Made by a program: the position numbers and the translations under genes. Below the pieces are notes generated by a model that worked only from the letters and a program-made list of their open reading frames with translations, was not told the DNA's origin and searched no databases. A stretch of 35,733 bases of DNA from an uncultured Verrucomicrobiota bacterium (GTDB lineage Bacteria > Verrucomicrobiota > Verrucomicrobiia > Limisphaerales > UBA8199), in the NCBI GenBank assembly GCA_903873945.1, contig CAIQQM010000170.1, forward strand, positions 1 to 35,733. Reading direction: 5' to 3'. Positions 1 to 10,800 of the stretch are shown in pieces. Numbering within the stretch: the first letter of the stretch is position 1; each line of letters starts with the position of its first letter.

Positions 1-399
1 GGGGACCACGTTCCTGCCGTCCACGACGATGATAGCGTTTTTCGGCGCGCGCAGGGCCACATGCAGGACAGGCCGGCTTTCCGTGGTGTTGATCTTCTCG
101 CCGCGGAACATGGCATCAATTTGATGGCGCAAACCGGATTCTTCCGCCAGTCGCAGCAGCAGCCCGAGGGTTTGGCCGGTGATGCGGTTCTTCGAGTAAT
201 CAAGGAAGAGCCCCGCCGCCTCCACCGTGAGCCGTTCTCCGCGTTTCGGGTCGTTGGCGAACAGCTTGCGGAGATGCAATCCCTTGACCTTCTGGTAGTG
301 GGCCGTGAGAGCCTTCCAGGCCGGGCGCTGAGTAAGTTGTTTGATGTTGCCTTTCATGGGATTTGTTCCAATTGGATAAACTTGAGCGCGTTTCTTCAT
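1..399 (-). CDS. pgi: Glucose-6-phosphate isomerase, N-terminal part (3' end cut by window edge; start at 399 or 357)
   Basis: Reverse strand reads [36 protein letters not shown]...[87 protein letters not shown], typical GPI N-terminus; absent from ORF track because it is open at the edge. Confidence 0.93.
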   Translation of the reverse strand, partial: MKKRAQVYPIGTNPMKGNIKQLTQRPAWKALTAHYQKVKGLHLRKLFANDPKRGERLTVEAAGLFLDYSKNRITGQTLGLLLRLAEESGLRHQIDAMFRGEKINTTESRPVLHVALRAPKNAIIVVDGRNVVP

Positions 400-401
400 G
401 C

Positions 402-2045
402 CTAGACCCCTGCCGCATGGTTAACGATCTTTTGTGCTTCAATCACAGTCGCCTCTAGGTGCGCCTGACTTTTGAAGCTTTCGGCGTACAGCTTGTAGAT
501 GTTCTCCGTGCCGGACGGCCGCGCCGCAAACCAGCCGCTTCCCGTCATAACCTTTAAACCGCCGAGCGGCGCATTGTTTCCCGGAGCACGGGTCAACCTG
601 GCTGTGATCAATTCCCCGGCCAGCTTCGATTCCGTGACCGCTTCGGGTGAAAGCTTTTCGAGTTTTTGTTTCTGCTCCGTCGTCGCTGCCGCATCTGTGC
701 GCGTGTAATAAGGCGTGCCGAACTCCGCGGTGAGTTCCCGGAAGTGTTCACCCGGGTCCCGGTCCGTCCGTGCGGTGATTTCACCCGCCAGCAGATTCAT
801 AATCAGGCCGTCCTTGTCGGTCGTCCACACCGTCCCATCGAGTCGCAAAAAGCTGGCCCCGGCGCTTTCCTCGCCTCCGAAGCAGCAGGAGCCGTCAAAG
901 AGGCCTGGCGCAAACCATTTGAATCCCACCGGCACTTCCAACAACCGCCGCCCATGCTTTTTTACCACCTGATCGATCATGCTGCTGCTCACCATCGTTT
1001 TGCCTACTGCCGCATGAGTTGCCCATCCTGGCCGCTGCGTTAGCAGGTAGTTGATCGCCACCGCAAGGTAATGGTTCGGGTTCATCAAACCCGCGGACGG
1101 CGTTACGATTCCGTGGCGGTCCGCATCTGGGTCGTTGGCAAAGGCGACTCGGTATTTGTCTTTCAGGCCAACCAGCCGCGTTATTGCGTAGGGGCTCGAG
1201 CAGTCCACCCGGATTCTGCCATCATGATCGACGGTCATGAATGAAAACGTTGCGTCAAGCGTAGGATTGACCACGCTGATATCCAGTTTGTAGAGGGAGT
1301 TAATCGGTTCCCAGTAAGGCAAACTTGCTCCACCCAGCGGGTCCACGCCCAGCTTAAGGCCGGCGGCGCGGATGACCTCCATGTTGATGACGTTTTTGAG
1401 GTCCCTGACATATGGCAGTATAAAATCCTTCTGCCTCGTCCCCGGCGCTTTGATGGCTCGGGTGAAGGGCATTCGTTTTACCTCGGCGTTGCCGCTTCGG
1501 AGCAGATCGTTGGCCCGCTTTTGGACCCACCTCGTTACATCCGTGTCCGCCGGCCCGCCATTCGGGGGATTATACTTGAAGCCGCCATCCTCGGGCGGGT
1601 TGTGCGATGGAGTGATAACGATGCCATCCCCAAGGCGCTCTTTGCGGCCGCGGTTATGCGCGAGAATCGCCCGTGAAATAACGGGAGTTGGCGTTACCTC
1701 GTCGTTTCGCTGGATGATTGTTTCGATACTGTTGCCCGCGAGCACCTCGAGCGCCGTGCGCTGGGCGGGCCCCGAAAGCGCGTGCGTGTCCTTGCCCATG
1801 TGAAGCGGGCCGGTGATGTTCCGGCTGCGGCGGTAATCGCAGATGGCCTGCGTGATCGCCAGTATATGAGCCTCCGTGAATGTGCCGCGCAATGACGAGC
1901 CCCGGTGCCCGCTGGTCCCGAAGCTGACCAACTGGTTTGGGTCTCCCAAGTCAGGCCGACGCTCATAATACTCCCGTTCAAGACGGGCAAGATCCACCAG
2001 CATTTCTTTGGGGGCCGGTTGGCCGGCCAGGGGAGACGCGCTCAT
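402..2045 (-). CDS. pgm: Phosphoglucomutase (alpha-D-glucose phosphate-specific)
   Basis: 547 aa; [83 protein letters not shown] motifs. Confidence 0.97.
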   Translation of the reverse strand: MSASPLAGQPAPKEMLVDLARLEREYYERRPDLGDPNQLVSFGTSGHRGSSLRGTFTEAHILAITQAICDYRRSRNITGPLHMGKDTHALSGPAQRTALEVLAGNSIETIIQRNDEVTPTPVISRAILAHNRGRKERLGDGIVITPSHNPPEDGGFKYNPPNGGPADTDVTRWVQKRANDLLRSGNAEVKRMPFTRAIKAPGTRQKDFILPYVRDLKNVINMEVIRAAGLKLGVDPLGGASLPYWEPINSLYKLDISVVNPTLDATFSFMTVDHDGRIRVDCSSPYAITRLVGLKDKYRVAFANDPDADRHGIVTPSAGLMNPNHYLAVAINYLLTQRPGWATHAAVGKTMVSSSMIDQVVKKHGRRLLEVPVGFKWFAPGLFDGSCCFGGEESAGASFLRLDGTVWTTDKDGLIMNLLAGEITARTDRDPGEHFRELTAEFGTPYYTRTDAAATTEQKQKLEKLSPEAVTESKLAGELITARLTRAPGNNAPLGGLKVMTGSGWFAARPSGTENIYKLYAESFKSQAHLEATVIEAQKIVNHAAGV

Positions 2046-2209
2046 GATTTCATCTGTTGCGCGCTGTTAATGGCTTCCGTCTCTCCCAAGGCCGCGCGGT
2101 TGGTAGAACCCCACTCCTCCACCAGTCGGGACCCGACCGCGATGAGAGTTGGGCCGAGAAAGACGCCGATGAAACCGAATGCCAGCAGCGCCACACCGGG
2201 AACCCTTTT
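2042..2209 (-). pseudogene. C-terminal remnant of AI-2E family transporter
   Basis: Reverse strand frame reads [54 protein letters not shown]; in-frame stop just upstream and no 5' part; its TGA overlaps pgm ATG. Confidence 0.6.
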
Positions 2210-2309
2210 CAGGGCTATTTACAACCCTTTTCAATCTTTTCTCGCGGTTACGATGCCTTAAAATGCTCGCTTTCCAAGGGAATTTTCAGCTTTCGGTGAG
2301 GTTCCAAAA

Positions 2310-2394
2310 TGGTGCCCGCGACAGGACTTGAACCTGTATCCGGTTAAGGACTAGAACCTGAATCTAGCGCGTCTGCCAATTCCGCCACGCGGGC
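2310..2394 (-). tRNA. tRNA-Leu (anticodon CAG), CCA encoded
   Basis: Reverse strand GCCCGCGTGGCGGAATTGGCAGACGCGCTAGATTCAGGTTCTAGTCCTTAACCGGATACAGGTTCAAGTCCTGTCGCGGGCACCA; 7-bp acceptor stem, CTAGA/TCTAG anticodon stem, loop TTCAGGT, long variable arm, GGTTCAAGTCC T-arm. Confidence 0.97.
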
Positions 2395-2479
2395 ATTGTT
2401 GCTAATCAGTCACTTGCAACTTGTTCGACACCCTCTGTTTTCAATTGTTCCCTCTTTTGGATCCCGTATTTTCTGACCT

Positions 2480-3240
2480 GTGAGATCTCAAACGGATACT
2501 CAATCGAACACCCGGAAACGGGAAGAACACCTGTCCAAAGACCGTCAATGGCGCTCATTCCCAAAAGTGCCGCATCTGCTGCAGTACGTCAGCAACGGCA
2601 ATTATTATGGCAGAATTAAGGTTGGCGGCAAGACGATTCGCGAAAGTCTTCAGACGGATGTTTGGTCAACCGCGCAATTACGGCTGAATGATTTTCTCAA
2701 GGAGCGTCGGGAAAACGGAACAAGGTTGACCCGCCGAAATTCAGAAAGGCGGTGGAATTGTTCAAGCAAGAACTTCAACATGACACAACGCTCAAGCCGC
2801 AAAGCAAAAAATATCGCCTTTGGTGCCTCGGCAAGCTCCAAAAGACCTGGCCGGAGCTTTGGGATTTGCGGCTTGATGAAATCACCCCGCAAGCCTGCAA
2901 GGAATGGTCGGCGAAGCTGATCAAGGAAATAGCCTGCCACTACTACAACAACACCCTCGGCACGCTCAAGCAGGTGCTTCAGGTCGGCATCAAGGGGCAC
3001 AAGGCAAATGGTGGCGGCGCGTTGGAAAGCCTGGCGGCGGAGATAAAGAAGACGCGGGTTAAGCAGAAGGAACTACGGTTGCCAGAGCCATCGCAATTCA
3101 AGGAGTTGATTGCAAACATCCGCAGGCGCAGCGGTGGCTGGGGGCCGCGTGACGGTGACTTGGTAGAATTTCTGGCATATAGCGGGCTGCGTATCAAATC
3201 AGAAGCGGTTTGGGTTACGTTAGGAGCGGCATCTATGTAG
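2480..3240 (+). pseudogene. Tyrosine recombinase/phage-type integrase remnant (frameshifted, catalytic C-terminus lost)
   Basis: ORF 2480.. (RIKVGGKTIRESLQTDVWSTAQLRLNDFLKERREN) continues in another frame (VDPPKFRKAVELFKQELQHDTTLKPQSKKYRLWCLGKLQKTWPELWDLRLDEITPQACKEWSAKL...FLAYSGLRI); stops soon after box I. Confidence 0.8.
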
Positions 3241-3269
3241 AGAAGCGGATTCCCAAACCTCGCAGCAAA

Positions 3270-3662
3270 TGAGTAGCGGCAGGGCGCTTTGGCAGCGGAG
3301 CGTGAGTGGTGGGATGTTTGCGTGCTCGGTTCCAGTCAGCCAAACCAAAAGCGGCAGGGGACTGCCGCAGTCCAAGACGCTCCGCGTTCACGGATGCCGC
3401 TGGAGTATGCGCCAGCTTTTGGACTGCGCCAGTCCTTCCACCTCTTTGTGTTCTCCGCGAGAAATTCCCGGTCGAAGTGCCTCTTCTCCAGTCCGTGTTC
3501 AATCAGTGGCTGAATTTCTTTTCCCCGTCTGTGATGGGAAGTCGAACTTCGACTCTGTGCCATCTGTGGCTAAAAACCCCTTTCCCAATCTGTGTCCATC
3601 CTGTCCCCCTTCAGCGTCTTCGCGTTCTCTGTGGTTTTTCCCCATCCCCGCTGTAGCGGCAG
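3270..3662. repeat. Dispersed intergenic repeat block A (palindromic 'cagtccaag...gcttttggactgcg' unit followed by 'atctgtg/ttcaatc' unit)
   Basis: Near-copy of 28625-28800; 3495-3559 identical to 27521-27585. Confidence 0.85.
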
Positions 3663-3667
3663 GCAAG

Positions 3668-4234
3668 TCAGGTTTTTGAATTCGAACCGGCTGCCTTGGG
3701 GCGCAGTATCTGGTCTATCAACAGCAGGAGGCGCGCATGATCAATCGGCTTGGGAAAGAAAGCCAGGGCGCCTTCCGCCAGAGCGCGTTCCCTGTTTTGT
3801 TCTGTATCGCTGCCGGTGATAATTATTATTGGCAGGTTCGGGCGGTCTTCGAGGCGGCGCAGCCAGGTCAAGATTCCGAAGCCGTTCCACGCGACGTTGG
3901 CGCCATGGGCCACATCGGGCGGAAAATTGATGTCCAGCAGCACGAGGTCCGGCTTGTCCTCTCGCATGACGCTGATCACCTGCGAAGCTTCCATGGCGGT
4001 GAGAACCGAGTAACCGTGGGATTTGACCTTTATGGACGTCGTTTTGAGAATGATCGGGTCGTCATCGACTATGAGCACCGTCCCCAGCTGTGACCGGGGC
4101 TGCGGCGGGGCAGGGGATTCCGCCGGCGTCGGCGGTGGCACGACGACCTGTTTGCGCCATCCTTTCGGGAGGAGGCGCCCCAGAAAGGACCGCATGGGGC
4201 TGGCTTTGTCGCTCTCGGGCATTTTATCGTTCAT
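3668..4234 (-). CDS. Response regulator receiver-domain protein (stand-alone)
   Basis: GTVLIVDDDPIILKTTSIKVKSHGYSVLTA...PDLVLLDINFP...PIIIITGSD...ALAFFPKPID; start probably at 4234 (MNDKMPESD). Confidence 0.9.
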   Translation of the reverse strand: MNDKMPESDKASPMRSFLGRLLPKGWRKQVVVPPPTPAESPAPPQPRSQLGTVLIVDDDPIILKTTSIKVKSHGYSVLTAMEASQVISVMREDKPDLVLLDINFPPDVAHGANVAWNGFGILTWLRRLEDRPNLPIIIITGSDTEQNRERALAEGALAFFPKPIDHARLLLLIDQILRPKAAGSNSKT

Positions 4235-4306
4235 AACTTTTTTTTGGGGGCAGGAGCGGCCCAACAGGCCGCCACCGGGTTATTACTCAATATGGAAATG
4301 GCGGGT

Positions 4307-7300
4307 TCACGGCACCGGGACAACCCGATAGAACCGCTGCGGATCAGTCCCTGTGGAAACGGGCGTGACGCCTGTCCAGGTGGACGGAGTGACAGAGGTC
4401 AAATTATTCCAAACCGGCTGGCTCAAATTGGTCTTGAATTGCACTTGATACGCCCGCCCGGCCATCGCGTTCCAGGCAAGCGCGAAGGGGTTGCCGGGTT
4501 GTTGTTTCACCAACTGAACGGAAAACGGCGTCGGCGTGGCAATCAAGGGATCCATGCGAATCGTGTCATTGCCCGAGTCCGACACATAGAGGTTGTTGTT
4601 GATGTCCACGGCAACGCCAAAGGGGCTGTTGAAGCGCACGGCGGGACCGAAACCATCCGTGCTGCCGGAACTCCCCGCCACCCCCGCAACCGTAAATACC
4701 AGCCAATTTGTTCCCGCTGGCGAAATCCTCCGAACGGTATTGTTACCCTGGTCCGCCACGTAGAGATTCCCATCGCTGCCCGCCGCGATGCCGGTGGGAT
4801 TTTTAAACCGGGCGGCGCTGCCGATGCCGTCGGCGCTGCCGGTAATCCCAGTCAGACCGGCAATGGTGGTCACCACCCAGTTCGGTCCCGATGGTGCGAC
4901 TTTGCGAATGGTATCATTGAGCTCATCCACCACATAAACAATGCCGTTTGTGTCCACCGCAACTCCATAAGGTTGTCCAAACCCTGCGGCATCGTTGATG
5001 CCATCGTTGCTGGAATTTGTGGACGCCCCGGCAATGGTGCTTGCCGTCCAAGTTGCGCCTGAGGGCGTAAGCTTGCGAATGTTGTGATTGGCTTGATCCG
5101 CCACATAGACGCTGCCGTCGCTGTCAACCGCCAGCCCCATCGGATAGTGGAAGCGCGCAACGCTGCCGTTGCCATTGTTAGTGCCGGGGCTGCCGGCCAG
5201 TCCGCTGATGGTGCTTACCACCCAATTCGTTCCCGACGGGGTGAGCTTGCGAATGGTGGAATTGCCCGTGTCAGCCACATAGACATTGCCCGCACCGTCC
5301 ACCGCAACGCCGCAAGGGGCGGTAAATCGGGCGTTTCCGTTGGTCCCATTGGCGCTGCCGGGGTTGCCGGCCAACCCGGCAATGGTGCTCGATACCCAGT
5401 TCGTTCCCGACAGCGTGAGCATCCGAATAACGTGATTAAGCTTGTCCGCCACATAAACGTTGGTGTTGCTGTCCACCGCAATGCCGCAGGGAGTTTTAAA
5501 TAATGCACCGGTGTTGGTGCCGTCAGTGCTGCCGGGAGTCCCGGCTAGCCCGGCAATCGTGGTGATGTCAACAAATGGAGCGGATACCACATGGAGAACT
5601 GCCTGAGAACTCGTGGCGCTCCCGAGAGTGTTGGTGACGATGCACTGAAATGGCTCGCCATCCATGCTGGAATCCGTTTGGCTCACCGTCAGCGTCGCCG
5701 TTCCGGAACCGTTATAATTTTCGTCGTCGCTAAGATTGGTCCAGGTCAAACTGCCGCTGGAGTAGTATTGCCACTGATAAAACAACGGCAATTGGCCGCC
5801 GCCAGTTATGCCAAACGTCGCATTCGTTCCCACAGTCACGGTTTGGTCCTGCGGTTGGGTTGTGATTGTCGGCGGACCTTGCGCCACAACCAGGGTGAAA
5901 TTGGCGCCCCAGATGTTGCCGCTATTGTGGAGGTTGTCCGATGACGTGGCGGTCGTGTAGTTGCTGCTGACCGGGAAATAGCCCGTATTCGTCACCGTGA
6001 GCGTGAACGTGGTGGCGGAGGGCACGCCAACCAAAGCGTAGATGCCTTTCGCGTCCGTCACCGCGCTGTAAGTGCTTCCCCTGGGCCCGAGGGCGGTAAT
6101 GCCGGCGCCGGAAATGGGCGCTCCCGAGATATCCAGCACCCGGCCGCTGATGATTTCCCCGCTGCCGTTCGTGAAGACGTTATAGAGGCAGTCTGTGACA
6201 TCCCAGAAATAAGTATAAACGCCTTCAGCATCTACCATGTCAATTATGGGCAAGGCGTACCAGGCGTTATAGGCTCCGCCCCAGCCCATGTTCAAGTGGT
6301 GATAGATCGCGCCAAGGGAATACCCGTAACCGTCAACCACGATGGCATGCCCACCCGGCTCGCCGGTGATGCCCAGGAGAACCGGCAACCGCGCATCCAG
6401 ATTCGGATTCATCATTTGGTACAAACTGCACTCAAAACACCCGGTATTCAGGTTGATTATAAAATTTTCAATGGCATTGCTGTATTTGAACGTGGTGACC
6501 AGCGCGGCTTTGGCGTTGGTCATATATGCGCTGGAGCTGGCCAACGCATACTGCATATTAACTGCGACGCCCGCATCGTAGGTGAGCGCGCCAACAGACT
6601 GAGCCTGGACGGGGGTGAGTGAAAAATAGTCGGAAGCCAGCGGCATATCCGTCCAATCGTAGGGGCCTCCGTTACCGTTGCCGCCGCGCAAATTCCGCCC
6701 CATCGGGTTGCCATCAACTGTGATTTGAAAACACGGCTGCCCAACGCCGGTTGATGGAAACTGGAAGTAATACATCAGTTGCGCCATGGCGGTTGCCACG
6801 CACCCGCAATAATAATTGCCGGGGTTTCTCGGCTCGTGGGGCGGAGTGAAATAATTATAGCAAGCCTTGGAGTCGCTGACGACCATGATATTTCCAATGG
6901 CGAACCAAATCGAACTCGTGACCGTGCCTCCCGGAACGCCGCCGGAGACAACGTTGATGATGTTTGTGTTCGCGACCCAGGTCTGATTGGCAATAATCTG
7001 GCCAAATTCATTGGTGACAACAATGTTGATGGTATCGGTCACTAAAACCGAATTTGTGACAGTGCTGTCGGGTCCATTGGTGACATCAATGCTGACACTT
7101 TGACCCCCAAATGAATTGATGACAGGATTGCCCGGCCCATTGGTGATGCGCATGATGCCATAGTTTGTGAACCCAGCATTGGCGGTGGCATTATCGCCGA
7201 GTGAGTTGGTGACGAAGTGTGTGGTGATGACAAGCTGATTGGTAACCACAATCCAATTGGTGACAGTAGTGGCAAGGCTTCCCTGATCCCAGAGTGTTGC

Positions 7301-7804
7301 GATAAACGGGGCAACCCGGATATCCGAAATTGACCCGGAAGCGAGCGCCTTGGGTTGCGGCCCTCCGGCGGCGCTCAATAGCAGTTTTTGCCATTCGCCG
7401 CGATGCTTCAACCCGGCGGAAGAACCGCCATGCGCGCGCGCATGAGCCACCCGCTGGGGCAGGTCCCGGCCGACCAGCGCTCCCAAAGGATTGGCGGGAG
7501 AGGGATCATAATGCCCCTGTTCGACAAAGGCGATGATCGGTTCGGTCTGATCTTCCGCGGACACAATCACGAAACCCGACGGTTCCAAGTTAACCACATG
7601 ATAGACGGGCTTGCCGGCGGCGTCCTTGAATGTCTCCACGCTCTTAACATTTTCGCCCAAGGCCCGGCCGAAGGGTTTGCGATCCATGCGCAGCCAGCCC
7701 TTGACCGTTGTGGCGGCGGCTTTGGAATCAACTGGTTCCGCAAAGGCCGCGAAGGCGAACCACGAGAAGCACAGCAGGAACAATAAAGATCTGGCGGGTT
7801 TCAT
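4307..7804 (-). CDS. Secreted C10 (streptopain-like) cysteine peptidase with carboxypeptidase-regulatory-like, Ig-like and NHL-repeat domains
   Basis: Signal MKPARSLLFLLCFSWFAFAAFA; prodomain ...YHVVNLEPSGFVIVSAEDQTEPIIAF; NYYCGCVATAMAQLMYYF (Cys) and GGHAIVVDGY...HLNMGWGG (His); six 'PxGxAVDxxxxxYVADxxNxxIRKxxPxG' NHL units. Confidence 0.88.
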   Translation of the reverse strand: MKPARSLLFLLCFSWFAFAAFAEPVDSKAAATTVKGWLRMDRKPFGRALGENVKSVETFKDAAGKPVYHVVNLEPSGFVIVSAEDQTEPIIAFVEQGHYDPSPANPLGALVGRDLPQRVAHARAHGGSSAGLKHRGEWQKLLLSAAGGPQPKALASGSISDIRVAPFIATLWDQGSLATTVTNWIVVTNQLVITTHFVTNSLGDNATANAGFTNYGIMRITNGPGNPVINSFGGQSVSIDVTNGPDSTVTNSVLVTDTINIVVTNEFGQIIANQTWVANTNIINVVSGGVPGGTVTSSIWFAIGNIMVVSDSKACYNYFTPPHEPRNPGNYYCGCVATAMAQLMYYFQFPSTGVGQPCFQITVDGNPMGRNLRGGNGNGGPYDWTDMPLASDYFSLTPVQAQSVGALTYDAGVAVNMQYALASSSAYMTNAKAALVTTFKYSNAIENFIINLNTGCFECSLYQMMNPNLDARLPVLLGITGEPGGHAIVVDGYGYSLGAIYHHLNMGWGGAYNAWYALPIIDMVDAEGVYTYFWDVTDCLYNVFTNGSGEIISGRVLDISGAPISGAGITALGPRGSTYSAVTDAKGIYALVGVPSATTFTLTVTNTGYFPVSSNYTTATSSDNLHNSGNIWGANFTLVVAQGPPTITTQPQDQTVTVGTNATFGITGGGQLPLFYQWQYYSSGSLTWTNLSDDENYNGSGTATLTVSQTDSSMDGEPFQCIVTNTLGSATSSQAVLHVVSAPFVDITTIAGLAGTPGSTDGTNTGALFKTPCGIAVDSNTNVYVADKLNHVIRMLTLSGTNWVSSTIAGLAGNPGSANGTNGNARFTAPCGVAVDGAGNVYVADTGNSTIRKLTPSGTNWVVSTISGLAGSPGTNNGNGSVARFHYPMGLAVDSDGSVYVADQANHNIRKLTPSGATWTASTIAGASTNSSNDGINDAAGFGQPYGVAVDTNGIVYVVDELNDTIRKVAPSGPNWVVTTIAGLTGITGSADGIGSAARFKNPTGIAAGSDGNLYVADQGNNTVRRISPAGTNWLVFTVAGVAGSSGSTDGFGPAVRFNSPFGVAVDINNNLYVSDSGNDTIRMDPLIATPTPFSVQLVKQQPGNPFALAWNAMAGRAYQVQFKTNLSQPVWNNLTSVTPSTWTGVTPVSTGTDPQRFYRVVPVP
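4550..5570 (-). repeat. Tandem in-gene repeats (six NHL units)
   Basis: Recurring 'ccacatagac...ccgcaatgccg...' blocks, about 160-180 bp, encoding NHL repeats. Confidence 0.85.
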
Positions 7805-7847
7805 AATCTTATTTGACAGGTTCATTGCACGTTAAAGCAGGCGGGCA

Positions 7848-10800
7848 TTATGGCAGGATCAGGACCCGGTAGAACGATACCTGGCCGTTGTTGCTGTCGT
7901 CGAATTCCATGTCCCCGCCGGTGCCGGTGTTCGTGCCAAGAGTGGTCCAAACGCCGGGGAAGAGGCTGGCGGAGCGTTCGATCACATATTGCCTGGCCGC
8001 TACCGTGGGCCAATGGATCGCGAAGGTGGAGCCGGATGGGGCCGGGGTTTTTGACTTCAGGCGCGGGTAAGCCGTCGGGTCTGTCGGATCGGTGCCGGCA
8101 ATGTATTTTTGCCAGTTGCTGATCCCGTCGCCGCAGGCGTCGGTGTTCGCCGCGGAAAGGGCATTGTAAACGGTCCCGAACCAGCGCAGCCGCCAGGAAT
8201 CAGGAATCCCGTCGTTGTAATGGGAGCTGGTCCGGCTGGACAGCGTGATGAGGCCGGTGAAGGTGTGTTTCGGGAACGAGGCCAGGCCGTTCGGCGAGGC
8301 CGAGGCGTGGTCGAAGTGGACCGCGTAGGCTGCGTTGGCCGTGGCCGTGGCCGGGATCGGGACCGACAGAGTCCCCAGGGCCGCCGTGCCCGTAAGCCCG
8401 GAGATCGTGTTGTTAAGCCAGGTCGCCGCGTAATTGTTGGGCCCCGAAGAAACCACCGCCCAGGGCTGGCCGAGCGCCGCGTTTGGCGTGAACTGGACCG
8501 GGCTGGTCAGGGCGGGGGAGCCGTCCAGCGGCACCACGCTCAGGTTAAGCATCAACACCCGCAGCGGATAGGCGCCAACAATTTGGGCGGTGATTGGGAT
8601 CTGGACTGTTTGTCCCGCCGAATTCGTGGAATCCGCGCCGGCAAAGTTGGCGACGGGGAGGTTGGTGGCCGGCACACTGGCGGTGTGGGCGACAACTGCG
8701 GCCTGGGCCTGGATCGAGGCGGTCTGGTTTGTCAGGATTGTCGCGACGCGAACGCCGTTGGTCCAGAAACGCTGGAACCAATACAAACTCGGATCCAATG
8801 ACCGGCGATAAGTCACATAAACATCGCACACGTCCAATGTGCCGTCGCCAAAGGCGATTTGATTAATGGTCGTGTCGTTGCCGTCAAACAGCGGATTTAA
8901 TACGCTCGGGTCGCTGCTGATGGTTGAGTCGAATTGCAAATAGCCCTGGCCCAAATCTATATAAGTGCCCCCGCACGAATCCATGGCGTCAAAGAAATCG
9001 CTGCCGGGGGCCTCAGATGCTGGTGAATTGACCCTATAAACGGCCGCCTCAAACACCTGCTCAACGTCGGCGCTGACAATGTTGCTGGAACCAAAGTCGC
9101 CGGCGTTGAACCAGCGGAACGGATAAACGCTGCCCGCTATGTATTTCCGCTGGCCGACCGTGACATATTCGAGGGCTTTGAGGGAGCCATTGGTCGGCGC
9201 CGCAATATAGACATCGGAACCGGGCGCGCCGACGCCGTCGGCAGTCGCGGACGGTCGGGCAATTTGGATTTGATAGGTCTGGCTGTTCGTGGCGCTGGCG
9301 GGAACCTGAAAAGCGTATCCCCCAACAACCACCTTGCCGCCGCCCTGCAGGAACAGGGTGTCGTGGGCTATGGAATACTGGATCAAATCCTGGTCCGTGG
9401 TGATGTAAAGGTTCGTCGCGCCTTTGCGTTCGACCCAGCCTGCGCCGAGGAGGTCAAGGCTGTTGTTGGTAATGATCAGGCTGGCAAAGTCAGTCGAGCC
9501 ATCCAGCAGAACCGGATTGGGATTGATTGTGCCGGGAAATACAAACATTGCCGGCGGAATTGGCTCGTAAACAATCGGGGTCACACCCGGGATGGGCTTC
9601 ACCAGCATCGAGGAGAAATTGTAATTCGATATGCCTCCCGATCCGGGGTTGGGTCCGCCGTTGGTGACAGTCAGGTTGAATTGCAGGCTGTACATCAGGG
9701 TTTGGGACAAAACACTTAATGTGACGGGCGCATAGAATGTCTGGCCCGGTGATGCCACGAAATCGCTCGAAGCCTCGCCGGAGGCAAAGCCAAAGCTGAT
9801 GATATTGGCTATAAAGTTCGTCGGCGAAAACGAGGTGCTCACAATGGCGCTGGGCTGGTAGTTGTCATGAAACGCCCGGACCTTGAACACGGTATTGGTC
9901 GTTATGGGGAACCCGACGGTCCAAAGATCCGTCGGCGTGGCCACTGTGCCCAGGTCAACCCCGTTGGTGCTGGATGGGTCGGAGTTATCAGTGGTGTAGT
10001 AGAGGTGAGCGTTGGTCGTGATATCGCTGATGAAAAACTGCGCGGCATTGTCGCCGATGATAGTCGGATTGGCGGTGATAAACTGGAACCGTGACGTCAC
10101 GATGGCACTATTGGGGCTGCAGCCGTCGGACTTTGCACCGATGGCTTTGATGGTCAGATCAGGCAATGTCGAGGCAACCGCATAGTAAATGACCTGGCTG
10201 GGGGTAAGCCCATTCAGATAACCTGACGGGGCGGAGGGTGAATTAGTGGTTGGATCTGGAATAGCTAGAATATTAGTGCTGGTAGCCCCGTATTCATAGT
10301 ATGTCTGGCTGCCCGCCTCGCCAATAATGATAATGGGAGTGTCGTTGTTGAAAATAAAGGTCGCCTCCGGATGAAAGACCGATGTGTAAGAAATCGGTGT
10401 GGACGTGGCTGGAAAGTCCACATACCCGATTTGCGGGGCATCGATCGGCGGGCTGGGCACTTTGACGACAACTGGAGTCGAGTTCGTGCTTTCGCCACCA
10501 GCGTCAAACGCCGAGACAACGTAATAATAAGTGCTGCAGCCGAGGACGGTGTTGTCCGTATAACTTGTGGCTGTTGTGCTGCCAAGGGGTGTGTAAGGCC
10601 CGATGAAGGAAGTGGAACGTTTGATGTGATAGTTGGTCGCGCAGGTGACCGTTGACCAGGTCAAACTCACCTGCACGTAGTTGGTGGTGACGTTCAGGAA
10701 GATTGGCGCGGCAGGCGGCAACGGAGTGGCGCTGACCTGGGCCGAATTGTCGCCTTCGCCTGCGGCGTTGAGCGCTGAAACGACATAGTAATACGTCGTT

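Noticed and set aside
61-405. + strand 114-aa ORF at left edge
   Set aside because: Antisense to the clear pgi N-terminus
4244-5062. Long + strand ORF (272 aa)
   Set aside because: Antisense shadow of the NHL-encoding repeats of the minus-strand C10 peptidase; low-quality His/Arg/Gly-rich translation
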